A stretch of DNA of 64,000 nucleotides from Aquarana catesbeiana (GCF_042186555.1 NC_133336.1:41256074-41320073); one strand, 5' to 3'. Positions 10,629-22,084 are shown, counted from the first letter of the stretch. The notes: generated from the letters alone by a model not told the origin. Program-made: numbers and translations.

Positions 10629-11929
10629 AGAGAAAGTAAACTTCCATGTATTATTTGTACCTAAAGGATAAGCTTATAATAAGGCTTACCTATAGGTACT
10701 GTAAATATCTCCTAAACGTGTACCGTTTAGGAGATATTTATTGTATATACAGCCAATTATGTCATCGGCGTATGAGCTTTGAAGAAACAGCCACCCATGC
10801 TGTTTTTTCAGAAGCCTGTGCCGTGACCGGCGGCTCCCGCACAACGTCACGCAGCTCTGGCCAGTCACACAGCCGGAGTCTGCAGAACTAGAAGGAAGAG
10901 GGGTGAAGATGGATGTGGGGACAACGAGGGCTTTGTTTGCATGTAAGTTTAACATAATATGCTAGTATGCGATGCATACTAGCACATTATGCCTTTGCTT
11001 TTGCAGGTCAGAAAAAAAAGGCCCTTTACTCAGTAGCGTATTTAGGTTTTGTGCTGCCCTAGGCCTGACTAAACTCGTGCACCCACTAACTGAAATATGA
11101 CCCACCCCTTCCTGTCAAGGCCACACCCCTTCCTGTTTAAGACCCACCCTGACATCTGTAAACCACAACCCTTCCCCTCTATCTTACAAGATAGGCGTAA
11201 TCTTACTAATCCAGTGACATATGTGATGTGATGTGTGATGGCACATATGATATAGGTGAGCAGGTCCAAAATATTATTATATCATATACAATTAAAAGTC
11301 TTAATTGTAAATGATGCAATTCAATATGCTTGTTCAAGAAATGAATGATATATATTGAAATGATTTAAAGAAATGATTGATATATATTGAAATGATGCAT
11401 CGCCATACCTGGGGTCTGCTCTCTCTTCTCCGCACTATTGACACAGAGCCCGGGAGCAAGTTACGATATGCGGATTCTGCAGAGGAGGGTAGGCGGAGTA
11501 TTAGGCTGCTAAGACCTGCCAGTAAAACACCAAAGGAACCACAAAAAGCGGTCCCTCCTGTAGCACCAGACTTTTTTTTTATTTTATAAAACTTGCCAGT
11601 GTCACACTTACTAGTATTGGCGGCTGCCAGTTGTATTAAGCGCGGCTGTCAGTCTGCTTGAACGTCCTCACCACCCGGTATCATATATTATCATGCCGGC
11701 AGGCAGCAGTGTGGCCGCTATATGGGGGCGACAGACCGATTTGCTTCCTGGACCCTGCTCTCCGGCCCAGTCCGCCCCATAAGAACCCATAGCGCAATCA
11801 GGCAGGGACTCTTTTTTGTGCGGGAGATTGGAGGAGGCTATTTTTCATGGTCGGCCACTTTTCAAAGTGCCGCCCTAGGTCTGGGCCTTGTCGGCCTAGG
11901 CCAAGATACAGCATTGCCTTTACTACCTC
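10629..11929. mobile_element. piggyBac-like (TTAA) non-autonomous element, interrupted by a hAT
   Basis: TTAA lies at 10,625-10,628 and 11,930-11,933. The ends are AGAGAAAGTAAACTTCC and, inverted, GAGGTAGTAAAGGGCC-like. The interior holds a hairpin TATCTCCTAAACG/CGTTTAGGAGATA (10,707-10,739), and similar hairpin pieces recur at 15,190-15,940. A hAT element (11,031-11,916) sits inside its right end. Without the insert it is about 410 bp. Confidence 0.65.
11031..11916. mobile_element. Non-autonomous hAT element (CAGTAGCGTATTTAGG type)
   Basis: The 886-bp element starts CAGTAGCGTATTTAGG and ends CCAAGATACAGCATTG. It is flanked by a perfect 8-bp duplication CCTTTACT (11,023-11,030 and 11,917-11,924). 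No transposase frame is present. It is inserted in the TTAA element 10,629-11,929. Confidence 0.9.
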
Positions 11930-11933
11930 TTAA

Positions 11934-12713
11934 AGTCTAGTCCACACAGTGAGATTATCGGATGAATGATCGTACATTTTTTTTTCTTGGATGGCTGTCT
12001 TCATATCGAATAGGTTACTAAAGTACAAAGATTCTCATATGACAGAAAAAAAAATTCGGAAGTGATGGATTTGTATTGTATCTTTGGATTAAAACTGTAC
12101 AGATTAAACAAAAATCGTACTATCTGGTGTCGTACGAGAAAAATTTTCGTGTTTGTCTTTCGTAAAATTTCGGACAACAGCTGTGTACTTATGATCAGAT
12201 TATTGTACGATCGCTTTGAAAATGGTATTTTTTTGTACGATATTCTGTTCTTGTATATTGCATGCAAATCCATATAAACACAAGGACATTAAAGGCAGGA
12301 GAAGATGATTTGGGAAGTATAAAGATTGTTCATACTTTAGATCTACCCAGGAGGCCCACATTGCCTAAGGCTGGGTACACAAGTAAAGTTTTCTTTTTCG
12401 TTCAACCCAGCGAACTGAGAAAAAAAAGGGGAGGTCGCTGCACTAACACAAGTGATCTTAGTGTGGTGATCTCCCAGCTGTGCCTTAGTGTTCTGACAAG
12501 GGGACTGCCCCACCACCAGAACACACTAATCAGTGTTCGTAGCCATTGGCTGCTAGCACTGATCGGATGCTGGTTCAACAAAAGCCAGTGCACTGGAGTG
12601 ACGTCATCGTGGCTCGGCCATTCAAACGGCTGAAATCCGCAAACCCGGAAGGAAGACTGGGTGGAGATGGAAGCCCTTTCAGCGGTAATAGCTCACTGCT
12701 GGAGGGCTTTGAT
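11934..12713. other. Fragments of unclassified repeats
   Basis: 11,940-12,280 is AT-rich with repeated GATCGTAC/TCGTACGA-like words. 12,365-12,660 begins GGCTGGGTACAC, a terminus resembling Harbinger-like ends elsewhere in the window. No complete element could be bounded. Confidence 0.3.
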
Positions 12714-12717
12714 TTAA

Positions 12718-13175
12718 AGGGATTGTAAAGTCAGAGGGTTTTCTATATATTCTATGCATTAAGATAAAAAAAACCTCCTGTGTCCAGCAGCCCCCCTAAT
12801 ACTTACCTGAGCCCCTTCTAGATCCAGCGATGTTGTAGGAATGTCTCGGCTGCCCCGGGACTCCCCTCCTCATTGGCTGAGACAGCAGTGCGACGCCATT
12901 GGCTCCCACTGCTGTCAAAGTCAATGAGAAAAGAAAGGGACTGGGCCGCGGCTCTGTGTCTGAAAAGACACAGGGAGCTGTAACACGGCTTGGGTGCCCC
13001 CGTAGCAAGCTGCTTGCTGTGGGGGCACGCAACAGGAGGGAGGAGCCAAGAGAGCTCAAGAGGGACCCGAGAAAAGGAGGATTGAGGCTGCTCTGGGCAA
13101 AACCACTGCACAGAGCAGGCAAGTATGACATGTTTGTTATTTTTACTAAAAAAAAAACGAGATTTTACAATCACT
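12718..13175. mobile_element. piggyBac-like (TTAA) MITE
   Basis: The 458-bp element lies between TTAA at 12,714-12,717 and 13,176-13,179. Its inverted ends are AGGGATTGTAAA and TTTACAATCACT. It has a GC-rich interior and no coding signal. Its right TTAA is also the left TTAA of the next element. Confidence 0.75.
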
Positions 13176-13179
13176 TTAA

Positions 13180-14352
13180 CCACTTCAGCCCCAGATGATT
13201 TGGCTGCTCAATGACCAGGCGATTTTTTGTGATACGGCACTGGGTCACTTTAACTGACAATTGCGCGGTCGTGCGACGCTGTACCCAAACAAACTTGACG
13301 TCCTTTTTTTCCCACGAATAGAGCTTTCTTTTGGTGGTATTTGATCATCTCTGCAGTTTTTATTCTTTGCTTTTAAACAAAAAAAGAGCGACAATTTTTA
13401 AAAAAACACAATATTTTGTACTTTTTGCTACCCTGTTTCCCCGAAAATAAGACCTAGCGTGATTGTCGGTGATGGCAGCAATATAAGCCCTACCCCCAAA
13501 TCAGCCCTACCCTGTTTCCCCAAAAATAAGCCCTACCCTGAAAACAAGACCTACAAGGACTTTAACTAGGGCTTATTTGGGGGGTAGGGCTTATATTGCA
13601 GCCACCACCGACAGTCACGCTAGGTCTTATTTTCGGGGAAACAGGGTATAATAAATATTCCCAATTTTTTTTTAAAAAAAGCTAATTTTTTCCTCAGTTT
13701 AGGCCGATGTGTATTCGTCTACATATTTTTGGTAATAAAAATCGTAATAAGAGTATATTGATTGGTTTGCACAAACGTTATAACGTCTACAAAATAGGGG
13801 ATAGATTTATGGCATTTTTATTATTATTTTTTTTTTACTAGTAATGGCGGTGATCAGCGATTTTTATTGGGCCTGCAACATTATGGCGGACAAATCGGAC
13901 ACTTTTGACACATTTTTGGGACCATTGACAATTACACAGCGATCAGCGTTATAAATATGCACTGATTACTGTATAAATGTCACTGGCAGGGAAGGGGTTA
14001 GCACTAGGGGGCGATCAAGGGGTTAAAATTGTTCCAACTGTAGGGGGATTGGAGTGACTGGAAGAAATGACAGATCGTTGTTCCTAGCTATTAGGAACTC
14101 ACAATCTGTCTCCTCTCTCCTCACAGAACAGGGATTTGTGTGTTTACACACATGTCCCTGTTCTGGCTCTCGTGCCCGCGATTGTGCGTGTCCTGCGGTC
14201 ATCGCGACTGCCGGCCACATGCATCAGCACCCCCGCAGTGCAGCGGGCGCGCGCCTGCTATTCCTCTTAAAGGGACCGACGTACAGCTACGACGGTTTGC
14301 GGGACCGTGCCAATCTGCCGCAGTATAATGACAGTGGCTGGTCGGCAAGTGG
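13180..14352. mobile_element. piggyBac-like (TTAA) non-autonomous element, copy 1
   Basis: It begins CCACTTCAGCCCCAG and ends CTGGTCGGCAAGTGG, bounded by TTAA at 13,176-13,179 and 14,353-14,356. An interior stretch (GACAATTGCGCGGTCGTGCG) recurs inverted in the copy at 52,006-52,880. A TA-flanked MITE is nested at 13,431-13,646. Assignment to piggyBac rests on the TTAA target. Confidence 0.75.
13431..13646. mobile_element. Palindromic MITE with TA target duplication
   Basis: Both ends read CCCTGTTTCCCCGAAAATAA in inverted orientation, followed inward by GACCTAGCGTGA. TA dinucleotides flank it at 13,429-13,430 and 13,647-13,648. The 216-bp unit is nearly all inverted repeat, with an internal second CCCTGTTTCCCC word. 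The TA target suggests mobilisation by a Tc1/mariner-type enzyme. Confidence 0.85.
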
Positions 14353-14356
14353 TTAA

Positions 14357-14452
14357 GGTAAGTCTTTCATAATGTTCTAGTATGCAATACATACTACTAC
14401 ATTATGCCCTTAACTTCTAGGGGGAAGATTTCCAGTTTACTACTGCTTTAAT
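14357..14452. repeat. Fragment of a TTAA-type MITE
   Basis: The motif TAGTATGCAATACATACTA with ATTATGCC parallels 10,950-10,993. It ends CAGTTTACTACTGC next to TTAA (14,448-14,451). The left part is missing. Confidence 0.45.
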
Positions 14453-15085
14453 CAGGGCTTTTTTTCTCAGACAATAAGTGCAGGAACTTCCCTTTTCTGA
14501 GTCACCCCTTTTCCCCGCCCCTACCCACATCCGAGCACTGTCCCTTGGTTCCATCCCCTACCCAACCCCCAGTGCCGTCCCTTTTAGACAATACAGAACC
14601 AAGTATCATTTTGTGGTGCTAAGTAATTTGTATGGAATTTGGTAATGATATCAAGAAAAGCAGTAAAATAGATCCCCTTCAGCCAGCAACAATAGATCCC
14701 CCTAACAGCAATGTACCACCCTCAACAAAATCCCCCCCCCCCCAGCAACAATAGACTCCAGGCAGCATCAACAGATCTCCACACAGCCAGCATTAATAGA
14801 CTCTCTGGCAGCCATCAACAATAGACCCCTCCCCCAGCAGTAGATCTCCTTCAGCAAAAACTGACCCCCCAGCAACATAAGACCCACCCCTAGCAACAAT
14901 AGGTCCCCCACCAGCAACAATAGACCTCCTCAACAACAATAGATCTCCTCCATCTAGAATAGATCCCCCAGCAGTGAGCATCAATACCCTGCAGCACATC
15001 CCAGCACCCCTTGCCATTACATACAGTCAGTCCAGGAGGTGCCGGAACTGCGTTCCCCCCGCGTTCCCGCTGAAAAAAAGCCCTG
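14453..15085. mobile_element. Non-autonomous hAT element (CAGGGCTTTTTTTC), copy 1, with internal minisatellite
   Basis: It starts CAGGGCTTTTTTTCTCAG and ends GAAAAAAAGCCCTG. The flanking 8-bp duplication GCTTTAAT is perfect (14,445-14,452 and 15,086-15,093). The middle (about 14,690-14,960) is a degenerate tandem array of CAGCAACAATAGATCCCC-like units. No transposase is encoded. A second copy lies at 57,873-58,493. Confidence 0.9.
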
Positions 15086-15189
15086 GCTTTAATCTACTGC
15101 AGTTCAGTAACACATTTTCCTGGGCCAATTCACACATTAGCTGTCAACTGTTGAAGTGGTTTTATAATTTGCTTACAAAAAAAAATGGC

Positions 15190-15940
15190 CTCCTGCAGGT
15201 TAGTGTCCTATTGTGCTAGTATGCAATAGCCTATAAAATATATCCCTCCAGCGACACTCTGTCATTGCTGCAAAGGCTTCCATCTTCTTCACCTGGTCTT
15301 CCTTCTGGGTTTGAGCTGTTTGAATGGCCGAGCTGAATGTGCACGGGAGTCACGATCGTGGCACAGCTCTCTGAATGGACTGCATACTTAGTGTGCAGTC
15401 CATTCAGAACGCAGTGAGCATGGGCCGGGGGCATCACTGGCTGCTACAAATGTGAATATCTCCTAAACGGAGTGAAGAAATGTCACCAGCACACCAAGGC
15501 TTCCTCAAGAAGGGACCTAAGCTTTATTTTGTGGTCACACAGTACACATAAGGCAATGTTTCGGAGCCATGCATGGCTTTTCAGCAATAATGTCAAGGCC
15601 ACTTGCCTGAGGAAGGGGCTCTGCGTGGCTCTGGAACGTTGCCTTATGTGTACTATGTGACCACAAAATAAAGCTTTTGACCCTTCTTGAGAAGTTCTTG
15701 GTGTGCTGGTGACATTTCTTCACTTGGATTGTCTACAGTTCCTAGCCTGTGGTCATTACAGCACCTATTATTACCATATAGCCTTTCTCAGGAATGTGTG
15801 CATGAGGAATATTGTGTTTGGACTTATCTTCTTACGGTGCACGTTTTAGGAGATATTCATTGTAACTACAAGTAAGCCTTATTATAGGCTTACCTGTAGG
15901 TACATGCACACAACTGGACTTTAATACTGCTTTTATGCAT
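15190..15940. repeat. MITE related to 10,629-11,929, interrupted by a palindrome
   Basis: Shared pieces are CTAGTATGCAATA, the hairpin halves TATCTCCTAAAC (15,460s) and TTTTAGGAGATA (15,840s), and GGCTTACCTGTAGGTAC. The two hairpin halves, adjacent in the 10.6-kb copy, are separated here by the inserted palindrome and flanking DNA (about 15,469-15,835). Outer ends are not clear. Confidence 0.5.
15472..15723. repeat. 252-bp palindromic repeat with mirrored reading frames
   Basis: The arms of about 112 bp start GTGAAGAAATGTCACCAGCA and end in its complement, with a loop of about 28 bp. Because of the symmetry, both strands carry a 62-codon frame beginning MKKCHQHTK. This is a product of the palindrome and not evidence of a gene. 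The hairpin-GAAAC motif is present on the minus strand at 15,551-15,586. Confidence 0.85.
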
Positions 15941-16736
15941 GCACATTACAGCACATGTTAACAAGCTCTGCCTATTCATTATGAATGAGCTGCCAATGCA
16001 TCAAAATGTATAAAAAAATGCACATGACCTTTTTTAAAAAAAATGTAACTCACCATAATGTGATGTGTGTTGGGCTCTACTGTGCAATGCATTGGGTTAC
16101 CATTACCAAAGAATGGCACCACACTCAGTGCACATAGAGCAGGTATTTTGCCATATGTTGTGGCAGTGTGCTTTAACACATAAGCTTTAGCTTACTTTGT
16201 ATAAACCAGTAGGGATAGGGTCTGTAGCCTTCAATGTATCCACCACCTCCCAATGAGCCCATCCAAAATTTAAATTTCATTCATGAAAATTTTTGACTTA
16301 TTGCTGGCGTAGGGGAAATAACACCAGGATCGAGGAGCTTCTTGCAGTAATTTCTTGGAATGAAGACAAAAGTGACATAGATTTGCTTTAGCTGCCAGCC
16401 TAACAGCATGCAGGAAAATGTTGAACATTAAAAGAGGCTCATATACATGGAAAAGTTTAAAACACTATATTATTTGAATATTTTATTTAAAATATCAAGA
16501 GGTTTAGAGTTGGATTAGCTATATCCACAGGTCGGAAATACCTGGGAAAGTTGACAGTTTGACAGAGTTCTCCCTTGCTTGTCAAATCACTGAGCCCAGA
16601 TCCTGATAGTTCTGTTACTGGTAATAATATAAAGTGAGGATGGGAGAAGGAGAGGAGGTCCTTAAACTGATAGCTTCTCCACTGACTACAGCATTAACCA
16701 AAAATAAAAATAAAAAAATTAAATAGGAACAAGAGT
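15941..16736. other. Non-coding DNA, nothing recognised
   Basis: No open frame with a domain, no repeat ends and no RNA gene signature was seen. Confidence 0.4.
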
Positions 16737-16740
16737 TTAA

Positions 16741-17226
16741 AGTGTTTCTAAACCCGGGACCCTGCATTCATTATATCTGGTCTCCCAAAGTACACAGAAC
16801 ATGGAAATGCTATTATTTTAGTAATAAATAAAAACTGCTAAATACCTTTTCTTATCAGCAGTATATAGCAGTCTTGTGACGTCTACCAGTGTCTGGTTAA
16901 AGCTTGTAGGAGGAGTTTGCATTCTTCTCTGACTGTCCTATGAGGCTGCAGGACCCCTGACCCTCTGTCTGGACAGTGCTGATTGGCCCTGCGCTGATAA
17001 CATGCACCCTCCCAAAAAGAAAAAAAAAATCTCTAGTAATATACACCAAACCGAGCACGTGCAGAGTGCCCCCAGGAGATGGATTGGGGACAGTGGAAGA
17101 AGGGGAGGATCAGACAGCCTTTTTACACAATACAGAGGATTAACCCCTTAGGTTCCACAGTGAGTATAAAAAGCATGCTTTACTGCATATACAGACTGAT
17201 TTTACTGTTGTGGGTTTAGTAACACT
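16741..17226. mobile_element. piggyBac-like (TTAA) MITE (AGTGTTTCTAAACCC family), copy 1
   Basis: The left flank is TTAA (16,737-16,740). The right flank reads GTAA (17,227-17,230), a probable mutated TTAA. The inverted ends are AGTGTTTCTAAACCC and GGGTTTAGTAACACT. A partial second copy is at 60,826-61,084, sharing ATATCTGGTCTCCCA and GTCTGGTTAAAGCTTGTAGG. Confidence 0.7.
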
Positions 17227-17381
17227 GTAATTTCTTCCCACAATGACTAGTTGGGTTTAAACTTTTATTTTAGAAGAAAGAAAAAGTCATCTGATAGGTC
17301 ACTATGTACAATGCGTGTTCTTTTGCTATAATTTTCTGTACTGACTGATTTATAAATAGCTTCTTTGAGTGACAAAGAAGG

Positions 17382-18049
17382 CAGACTTCTTTAAGGCAGG
17401 GCAAAAGGGGCGGCGGCCCTGGGCCCTGTCATTGTTGTGGGGCCCAAAGCAGCTGCCTCATACTTGCCAACTATCCCAGTTTAAATTCCCTTGTCCCTTG
17501 AGGTTTTAGTCCTGTGCTGTGTCCCGATATCTCAGTGTGAAGTGCTGTTACTAATGCTGCCCAGCTCTGCCCTATTGCCATGTACAGATGACTCACCTGC
17601 AGACAAATGACCGGCATTCATATGTAAATAGCAGCTGCATTACTAAGTAAACAGCTGTGGCCGGCGGCATTGATAAGTAAATAAAGGCGGCATTCATATG
17701 TATATCATGCTCCCCTGCAGGGAGGAGAGGATGTGCTGTAATGAGCAGTATTACTGTACAGTAATCTCTAGCAACCAATTAACAAGCAGAAATCATTTGC
17801 TGTAACCTCTAGCAACTAATCTGTGAGCTGTAATGTGTGCTATAACCTCTAGCAACCAGTCAGTAAGCAGTAATGATATGCTGTAACTGCTGGCAACCAA
17901 TCGCAATTGCTGCCTGATCTGATACAGTAACTGATTTTAAGTCTAGCTGTTATTTATTGTATGTCTCAGAGCAGGTGGAGGGTAAAGTTGCATAGGGGGG
18001 CCCAAGAAAATTTTTGCCCAGGGTCCAATCAATATTAAAGATGGCCCTG
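17382..18049. mobile_element. hAT-like non-autonomous element (CAGGGCCATCTTTA type) with internal tandem repeats
   Basis: The right end is TTAAAGATGGCCCTG. The left part GGCCCTGGGCCCTGTCATTG matches, inverted, the element end at 63,440-63,567. A degenerate tandem array of about 42 bp (CTGTAACCTCTAGCAACCAA units) runs from about 17,750 to 17,915. No 8-bp TSD was found, so the left boundary is approximate. Confidence 0.6.
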
Positions 18050-18845
18050 CAGCCAGTAGCTGTAGTAGTAAGGATGAGCCGAGTGATTTCGCATCCAATA
18101 TATCAAGCACAGCTTTGCCGAGATTTTCTCAAAATGAACCTAAATTTTGGCAACACAGATCGCTTTTTTGGGGGGGAAAAACAAAATCACACGGCTTTGT
18201 TAGCAAACAAAGCCATAGGATTTTGTTTTTCTCCATGGTTCTAGCTGATGAAAGACTTTGCTGAGCTACAAAACCACGTCGGTGATGCCAGGTCTTTCTC
18301 AATGTAATTGTTGCACAGGTGGAAAGAAACGCTCTTGCTTAAAGTCATTGTAAATAAAAAGTTAAAAAACGTAAAAAAATGTAAACAGTTAAGGAAGCTT
18401 CTGTAACCCTCAGGAGCCACGTAAAGCCCTTTGCATCCCTTAAACCACAACAAACACCTTAATTTGTCCTTCCACATTGACTTCAATCTGTTTCATCAAA
18501 TGTTGCCAAAATTTCCTCATTTTCTGCAGTTTTGGCAAAGCAAAATTTATAAATGTCACTAATTCCTAGTGATGAGCATAAAATGGAACTCTTCTAAGGT
18601 CTAAAAAGCCTCAACAACATAATACAACACATAAGTTTAAAAAAAAAAAAATCAAAAAATCTGATTAATTGTGGACTGTCCACCCCGTTCTTCCCCCTAA
18701 AATTCTACTTCAGCTCACTATTTTCATATAAAATTTAAAGCAGAAAAAAAAATAAAATCTAAAAAACTATCTAATGTGTTCTTCTTGGTACAGAAATAAT
18801 AAAAATAAATAATAATAATAAAAAAGAATAAAATAAATGCAAAAG
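18050..18845. other. Unclassified, with a possible hAT terminus
   Basis: AAGGATGAGCCGAG at about 18,071 resembles the terminus of the large hAT at 29,626 (TAGGGATGAGCCGAAC), but no matching right end was found. Around 18,574 a second GTGATGAGCATAA-like end occurs in the same orientation. No gene seen. Confidence 0.35.
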
Positions 18846-18849
18846 TGTT

Positions 18850-19470
18850 TGCCTTTTTATTTATGACAAACAGGCGTATAGCGAGTTCTATATTGAAATG
18901 GCGCCTACTTTCTCTTCCAGCTGATCGGTGTTATGAAATAAAATCACTAGCCTAATTTTTTCCACTAATCTGTTAGCCTTTTATAAACAAGAAATGACAG
19001 AAAACAGGAAGCGAACCCGGCAGCCCAAAGTTTAAGTGTTACCAGTGTGCTATCGACGATTACAGTTGACAACTTAATTACATTTTATTTATGAGCCATA
19101 TAGGTGGTTCTCATTTGAGATCAGGACTTTGCTTGGTAATGTAATAACCACAGGTTGCAAGAGGCTAAACTGAGACCCATAAAGAAGAATTAGACACTCA
19201 ACTAGTAGGGAATCCTTATAAAAGCACTGAGTGGAACCGACAAGTTAAAATGTGTTGAAATAAATACACAAGCTTGTCTTCCACAGTACAAACAGACGTG
19301 AAAGGATAATTGCCTACGGGTCTGATTTATGGAGGCTTGAAATCAAGAAAAATAAAGGTGTCGCCTATTGCGGCCAATGAGAATTCAGGTCTCATTTGCT
19401 GCACGGATGGAATGGAACGTTGAATATGGTTGGTCACTTTCTACGGCCAACAGGCTTAATTTATTTGCCA
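18850..19470. promoter_or_regulatory. Low-repeat island, candidate conserved non-coding DNA
   Basis: No transposon ends. It contains TTTATTTATGAC, GGCGCCTACTTTCTC, CTTAATTACATTTTATTTATG and GCGGCCAATGAGAATTC (inverted CCAAT box, ATTGG on the other strand). A tRNA-like A/B-box pair lies within it on the minus strand. Whether it is conserved is unknown. Confidence 0.25.
19007..19052 (-). repeat. tRNA-like A/B-box pair, possible old tRNA-derived SINE
   Basis: On the minus strand TAGCACACTGG (A box, consensus TRGCNNAGYNGG) is followed 24 nt later by GGTTCGCTTCC (B box, consensus GGTTCGANNCC with one mismatch). The gap is about 8 nt shorter than in most tRNAs, and no full cloverleaf forms. A live tRNA gene is therefore unlikely and a remnant SINE head is possible. 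Confidence 0.35.
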
Positions 19471-19478
19471 TCAATAGC

Positions 19479-20370
19479 TTTTTTTTTTTTTCCACTATAT
19501 AATTTTTATTGAAAATGTTTTGATAGTATAAAATTGTACACAAGGTAAGTATAATGTAGAATAAAAGGGTCAAACAGAGTTATATACTTGGTAGTAGGTC
19601 TGGGTGACCAGAGGTGAGGGTAAACAAATGGAGGGGGGGTATAATAAAGTATAAAAACTATTCAATAATAAATTAGTAATTGTGGGGGTCAATAACAAAT
19701 AATAGTAAATAGCATGACAAAATTAATTGAACAAAAAAGAGGGTTAAGTGATAGACTAAAATAAAATGAAAATCTTAAGTATTAATACAAAACATAACAT
19801 TTCGTATGTCTAAGCAGATCGGTCAGAATACAGTAAAAAGTCATAATGAGGTTTGGGAACAAATAATGATATGGATGGAAGAGAGAGGATCTTCCCTCAT
19901 ATGCCCATAATGTGTTTATAATCATCTGAAAATCTAAATGAAACCCAGGTGTTCCAAGTCTTATGGTAATATTCTAAACGGTCATATGCAATGGCCATAG
20001 TCTCTTCCATAGCATGGAAATTATTGATCTCCGAAATCCAGTCTTTGATAGAGGGGGTATATGAAGTTTTCCGAGCTCTGGGGATCAGGATTTTTGATGC
20101 GTTAAGCAGGTGCCTGACTAGAGAGCTTTTGTAGCGGTGTACAGGTAGTGCAGAAATGTTGAGGAGGCAAAAAGCTAGTTCCAACTCAGCGTCTGTCCCT
20201 GTTATCTTTTTTGTCAGCTCGCCTACCTTTTTCCAGGATTCGGAGATCAAGGGACATTGCCACCAGATATGTAACATGGAACCTATGTCGCGTTTACATC
20301 TCCAGCAGGAGTCTGTGGTTTGTGGATACCAAGAGTGTAACTTATCCGGTGTGGCGTAGCCTTTATATAA
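19479..20370 (-). mobile_element. L1/Tx1-type LINE, 5'-truncated
   Basis: Read on the minus strand: the end of ORF2, a 3' untranslated region of about 400 bp, an AATAAA-type signal (AATAAAAATTATATAG) and a poly(A) tail (poly-T at 19,479-19,491). The 5' end is cut within the ORF2 C-terminal region. No convincing TSD. Confidence 0.8.
19897..20360 (-). pseudogene. L1-type ORF2 C-terminal fragment
   Basis: The frame reads TPDKLHSWYPQTTDSCWRCK then GSMLHIWWQCPLI, the zinc-binding CxxC...HxxxxC signature at the C-terminus of L1-type ORF2 proteins, then a basic helical tail ending KHIMGI. Endonuclease and reverse transcriptase are absent, so this is a dead 5'-truncated copy. It is related to the copy at 23,284-24,150 (CWRGCG...GTFLHIWWECP) but clearly diverged from it. 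Confidence 0.85.
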
Positions 20371-20860
20371 TTAGTTGACATTTTAATTTTTTTGTTGCAA
20401 ATTTTATCAGTTTTGATATTATTTAAAGGGCAGCATCAGCAAAAATATTAAAATTGATATACAATATCTAGATATTTGGAAATATCTAGGCATTAAAGAT
20501 TAAAGCGGTGCTCAACTTCCCACCCCCATGTTTTTGCCCACTTATCTGAAATGCTGTAATGCTCTTCAAAACTCATACTCACCCACACAGTGAATCCAGC
20601 ATTGTTCCACTGCGACACCCTATTTGGGTGCCAGACATTGGGCCCCGCATTGCCATCTTGTTCCTTTACACCTCTTCTGGGTACTGGCAGCCAACTCTGA
20701 TGAAATGCTGGATCTGCCTCGAAAGTGTGCTCTTGTAAAGGTGGAGGCATGCATCAATGACTGGAACGTCATCTGCAATGCCCTAGCAACACAGCAGGAC
20801 AAGTGAACGGCAGCTATGAGAGTTTTTTGGGCAGGCTATGGGAGGGGCAAAAATGCCTCA
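20371..20860. other. Non-coding DNA, nothing recognised
   Basis: No domain-bearing frame and no clear repeat ends. Confidence 0.35.
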
Positions 20861-21289
20861 TGCTCTGTACACAAGGTCGGCTTTTCCAATTGAAAAAGTG
20901 CAATCGGATTGTGTTGTTGGAAATTCCAATCGCGTGTGGGCTCCATCGGACTTTTTCCGTTGGAAAATCACAAAGTTTGAGAGCAGGATATAAAATATTC
21001 AGACAACAAAATCCGATCGTTTAAATTCCGATCGTGTAAACACAAATCCGACGCACAAAGTGCCACGCATGCTCAGAATAAATTAAGAGATGAAAGCTAT
21101 TGGCTACTGCCCCATTTATAGTCCCGACGTACATGTTTTACATCACCGCGTTCAGAACGATTGGATTTTCCGACAACTTTGTGCGACCGTGTATATGCAA
21201 GACAAGTTTGAGCCAACATCTGTTGGAAAAAAAATGATGGATTTTGTTGTTGGCATGTCCGATCAATGTCCGACCGTGTGTACAGGGCA
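20861..21289. mobile_element. Harbinger-like MITE, copy 1
   Basis: The ends are TGCTCTGTACACAAGGTCGG and, inverted, TGCCCTGTACACACGGTCGG. The flanks are TCA and TTA, consistent with a 3-bp TWA-type duplication with one change. The interior has many (C)CGATCG/CCGAC words, like the copy at 62,742-63,168. No transposase. Confidence 0.6.
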
Positions 21290-21292
21290 TTA

Positions 21293-22084
21293 CAGTATTA
21301 GCACGTACATTGTTCAATATTGTTTACATCAACATCAGTCTGTTTTTCCTACTTTTCTTTAACAGTATAAGTAGTTTGTTGTTTTGTTTTTTGGTGAAAA
21401 GGTGAACTAGCCCACTAAAGTATATCTAAAATGAGAATTTTTTTTTTTTTTTGGAAAGAGAGTGGGATTTTTCGAAATCCCTGCCAGGTTTCAGCTTTAG
21501 GTAAGCTTTTAAGTCTATGTAGACAATTATCTTCTCTTATTGTTTCCTTTATGGTTTATTAAATGTATCATTGAACATGTTTGTATTATCTTATCGGTTC
21601 TGTTCTGCCAGCAATTCAGAGCTGTCCTGTGTCCTCTGCACACTTCCTGTGTTATCTCAGGGAGAGTATTTATCCCTCCCAATCCTTATCATGGGACAAT
21701 AGAATGCTTGGCCTTTATGTTGTGTAGTTGGAAGGGTTGGTGGCCATTTCTGGCAGATCAAGAGGCATTTTTCTGTACTTGCAGGATCTTTTCAGGGATA
21801 CAACATGAGGAAATGTTCATGTTTTTCATAGATGTACTGCATTATTTCTGCTTGGGCGTAGACGCCTCTCTTCCTCTCTTGATGCACCTGTGTGATGTTG
21901 GAGCCCGTGGGTGTGCCGAGTGTATTTAATATCCTCACTCTGTGCTAGCCAGTCCTCATTGCAGCACCTCCCTGTGCACACTGCACACTACATGGCACTT
22001 ACTTTTTTTATATACTAAACATGTAATTACATGGTTTTTCTTTTCCTGTTTATGCTCACATATGCTCACTTTTGTTTTTGTCAT
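21293..22084. other. Non-coding DNA, nothing recognised
   Basis: The 129-codon frame at 21,540-21,929 has no recognisable domain, no start context and no repeat partner in this window. I treat it as chance. Confidence 0.35.

Noticed and set aside
15472..15723. Matching 62-codon frames on both strands starting MKKCHQHTK
   Set aside because: The match is forced by the palindrome. No domain and no evidence of expression.
18069..18590. Second copy of the large hAT (TAGGGATGAGCC ends)
   Set aside because: A left-end-like sequence exists at 18,071, but the only other similar end is in the same orientation and no TSD is visible.
19007..19052. Functional tRNA gene
   Set aside because: A and B boxes are present, but the spacing is about 8 nt short, no acceptor stem pairs and there is no terminator run. 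Kept only as a possible SINE remnant.
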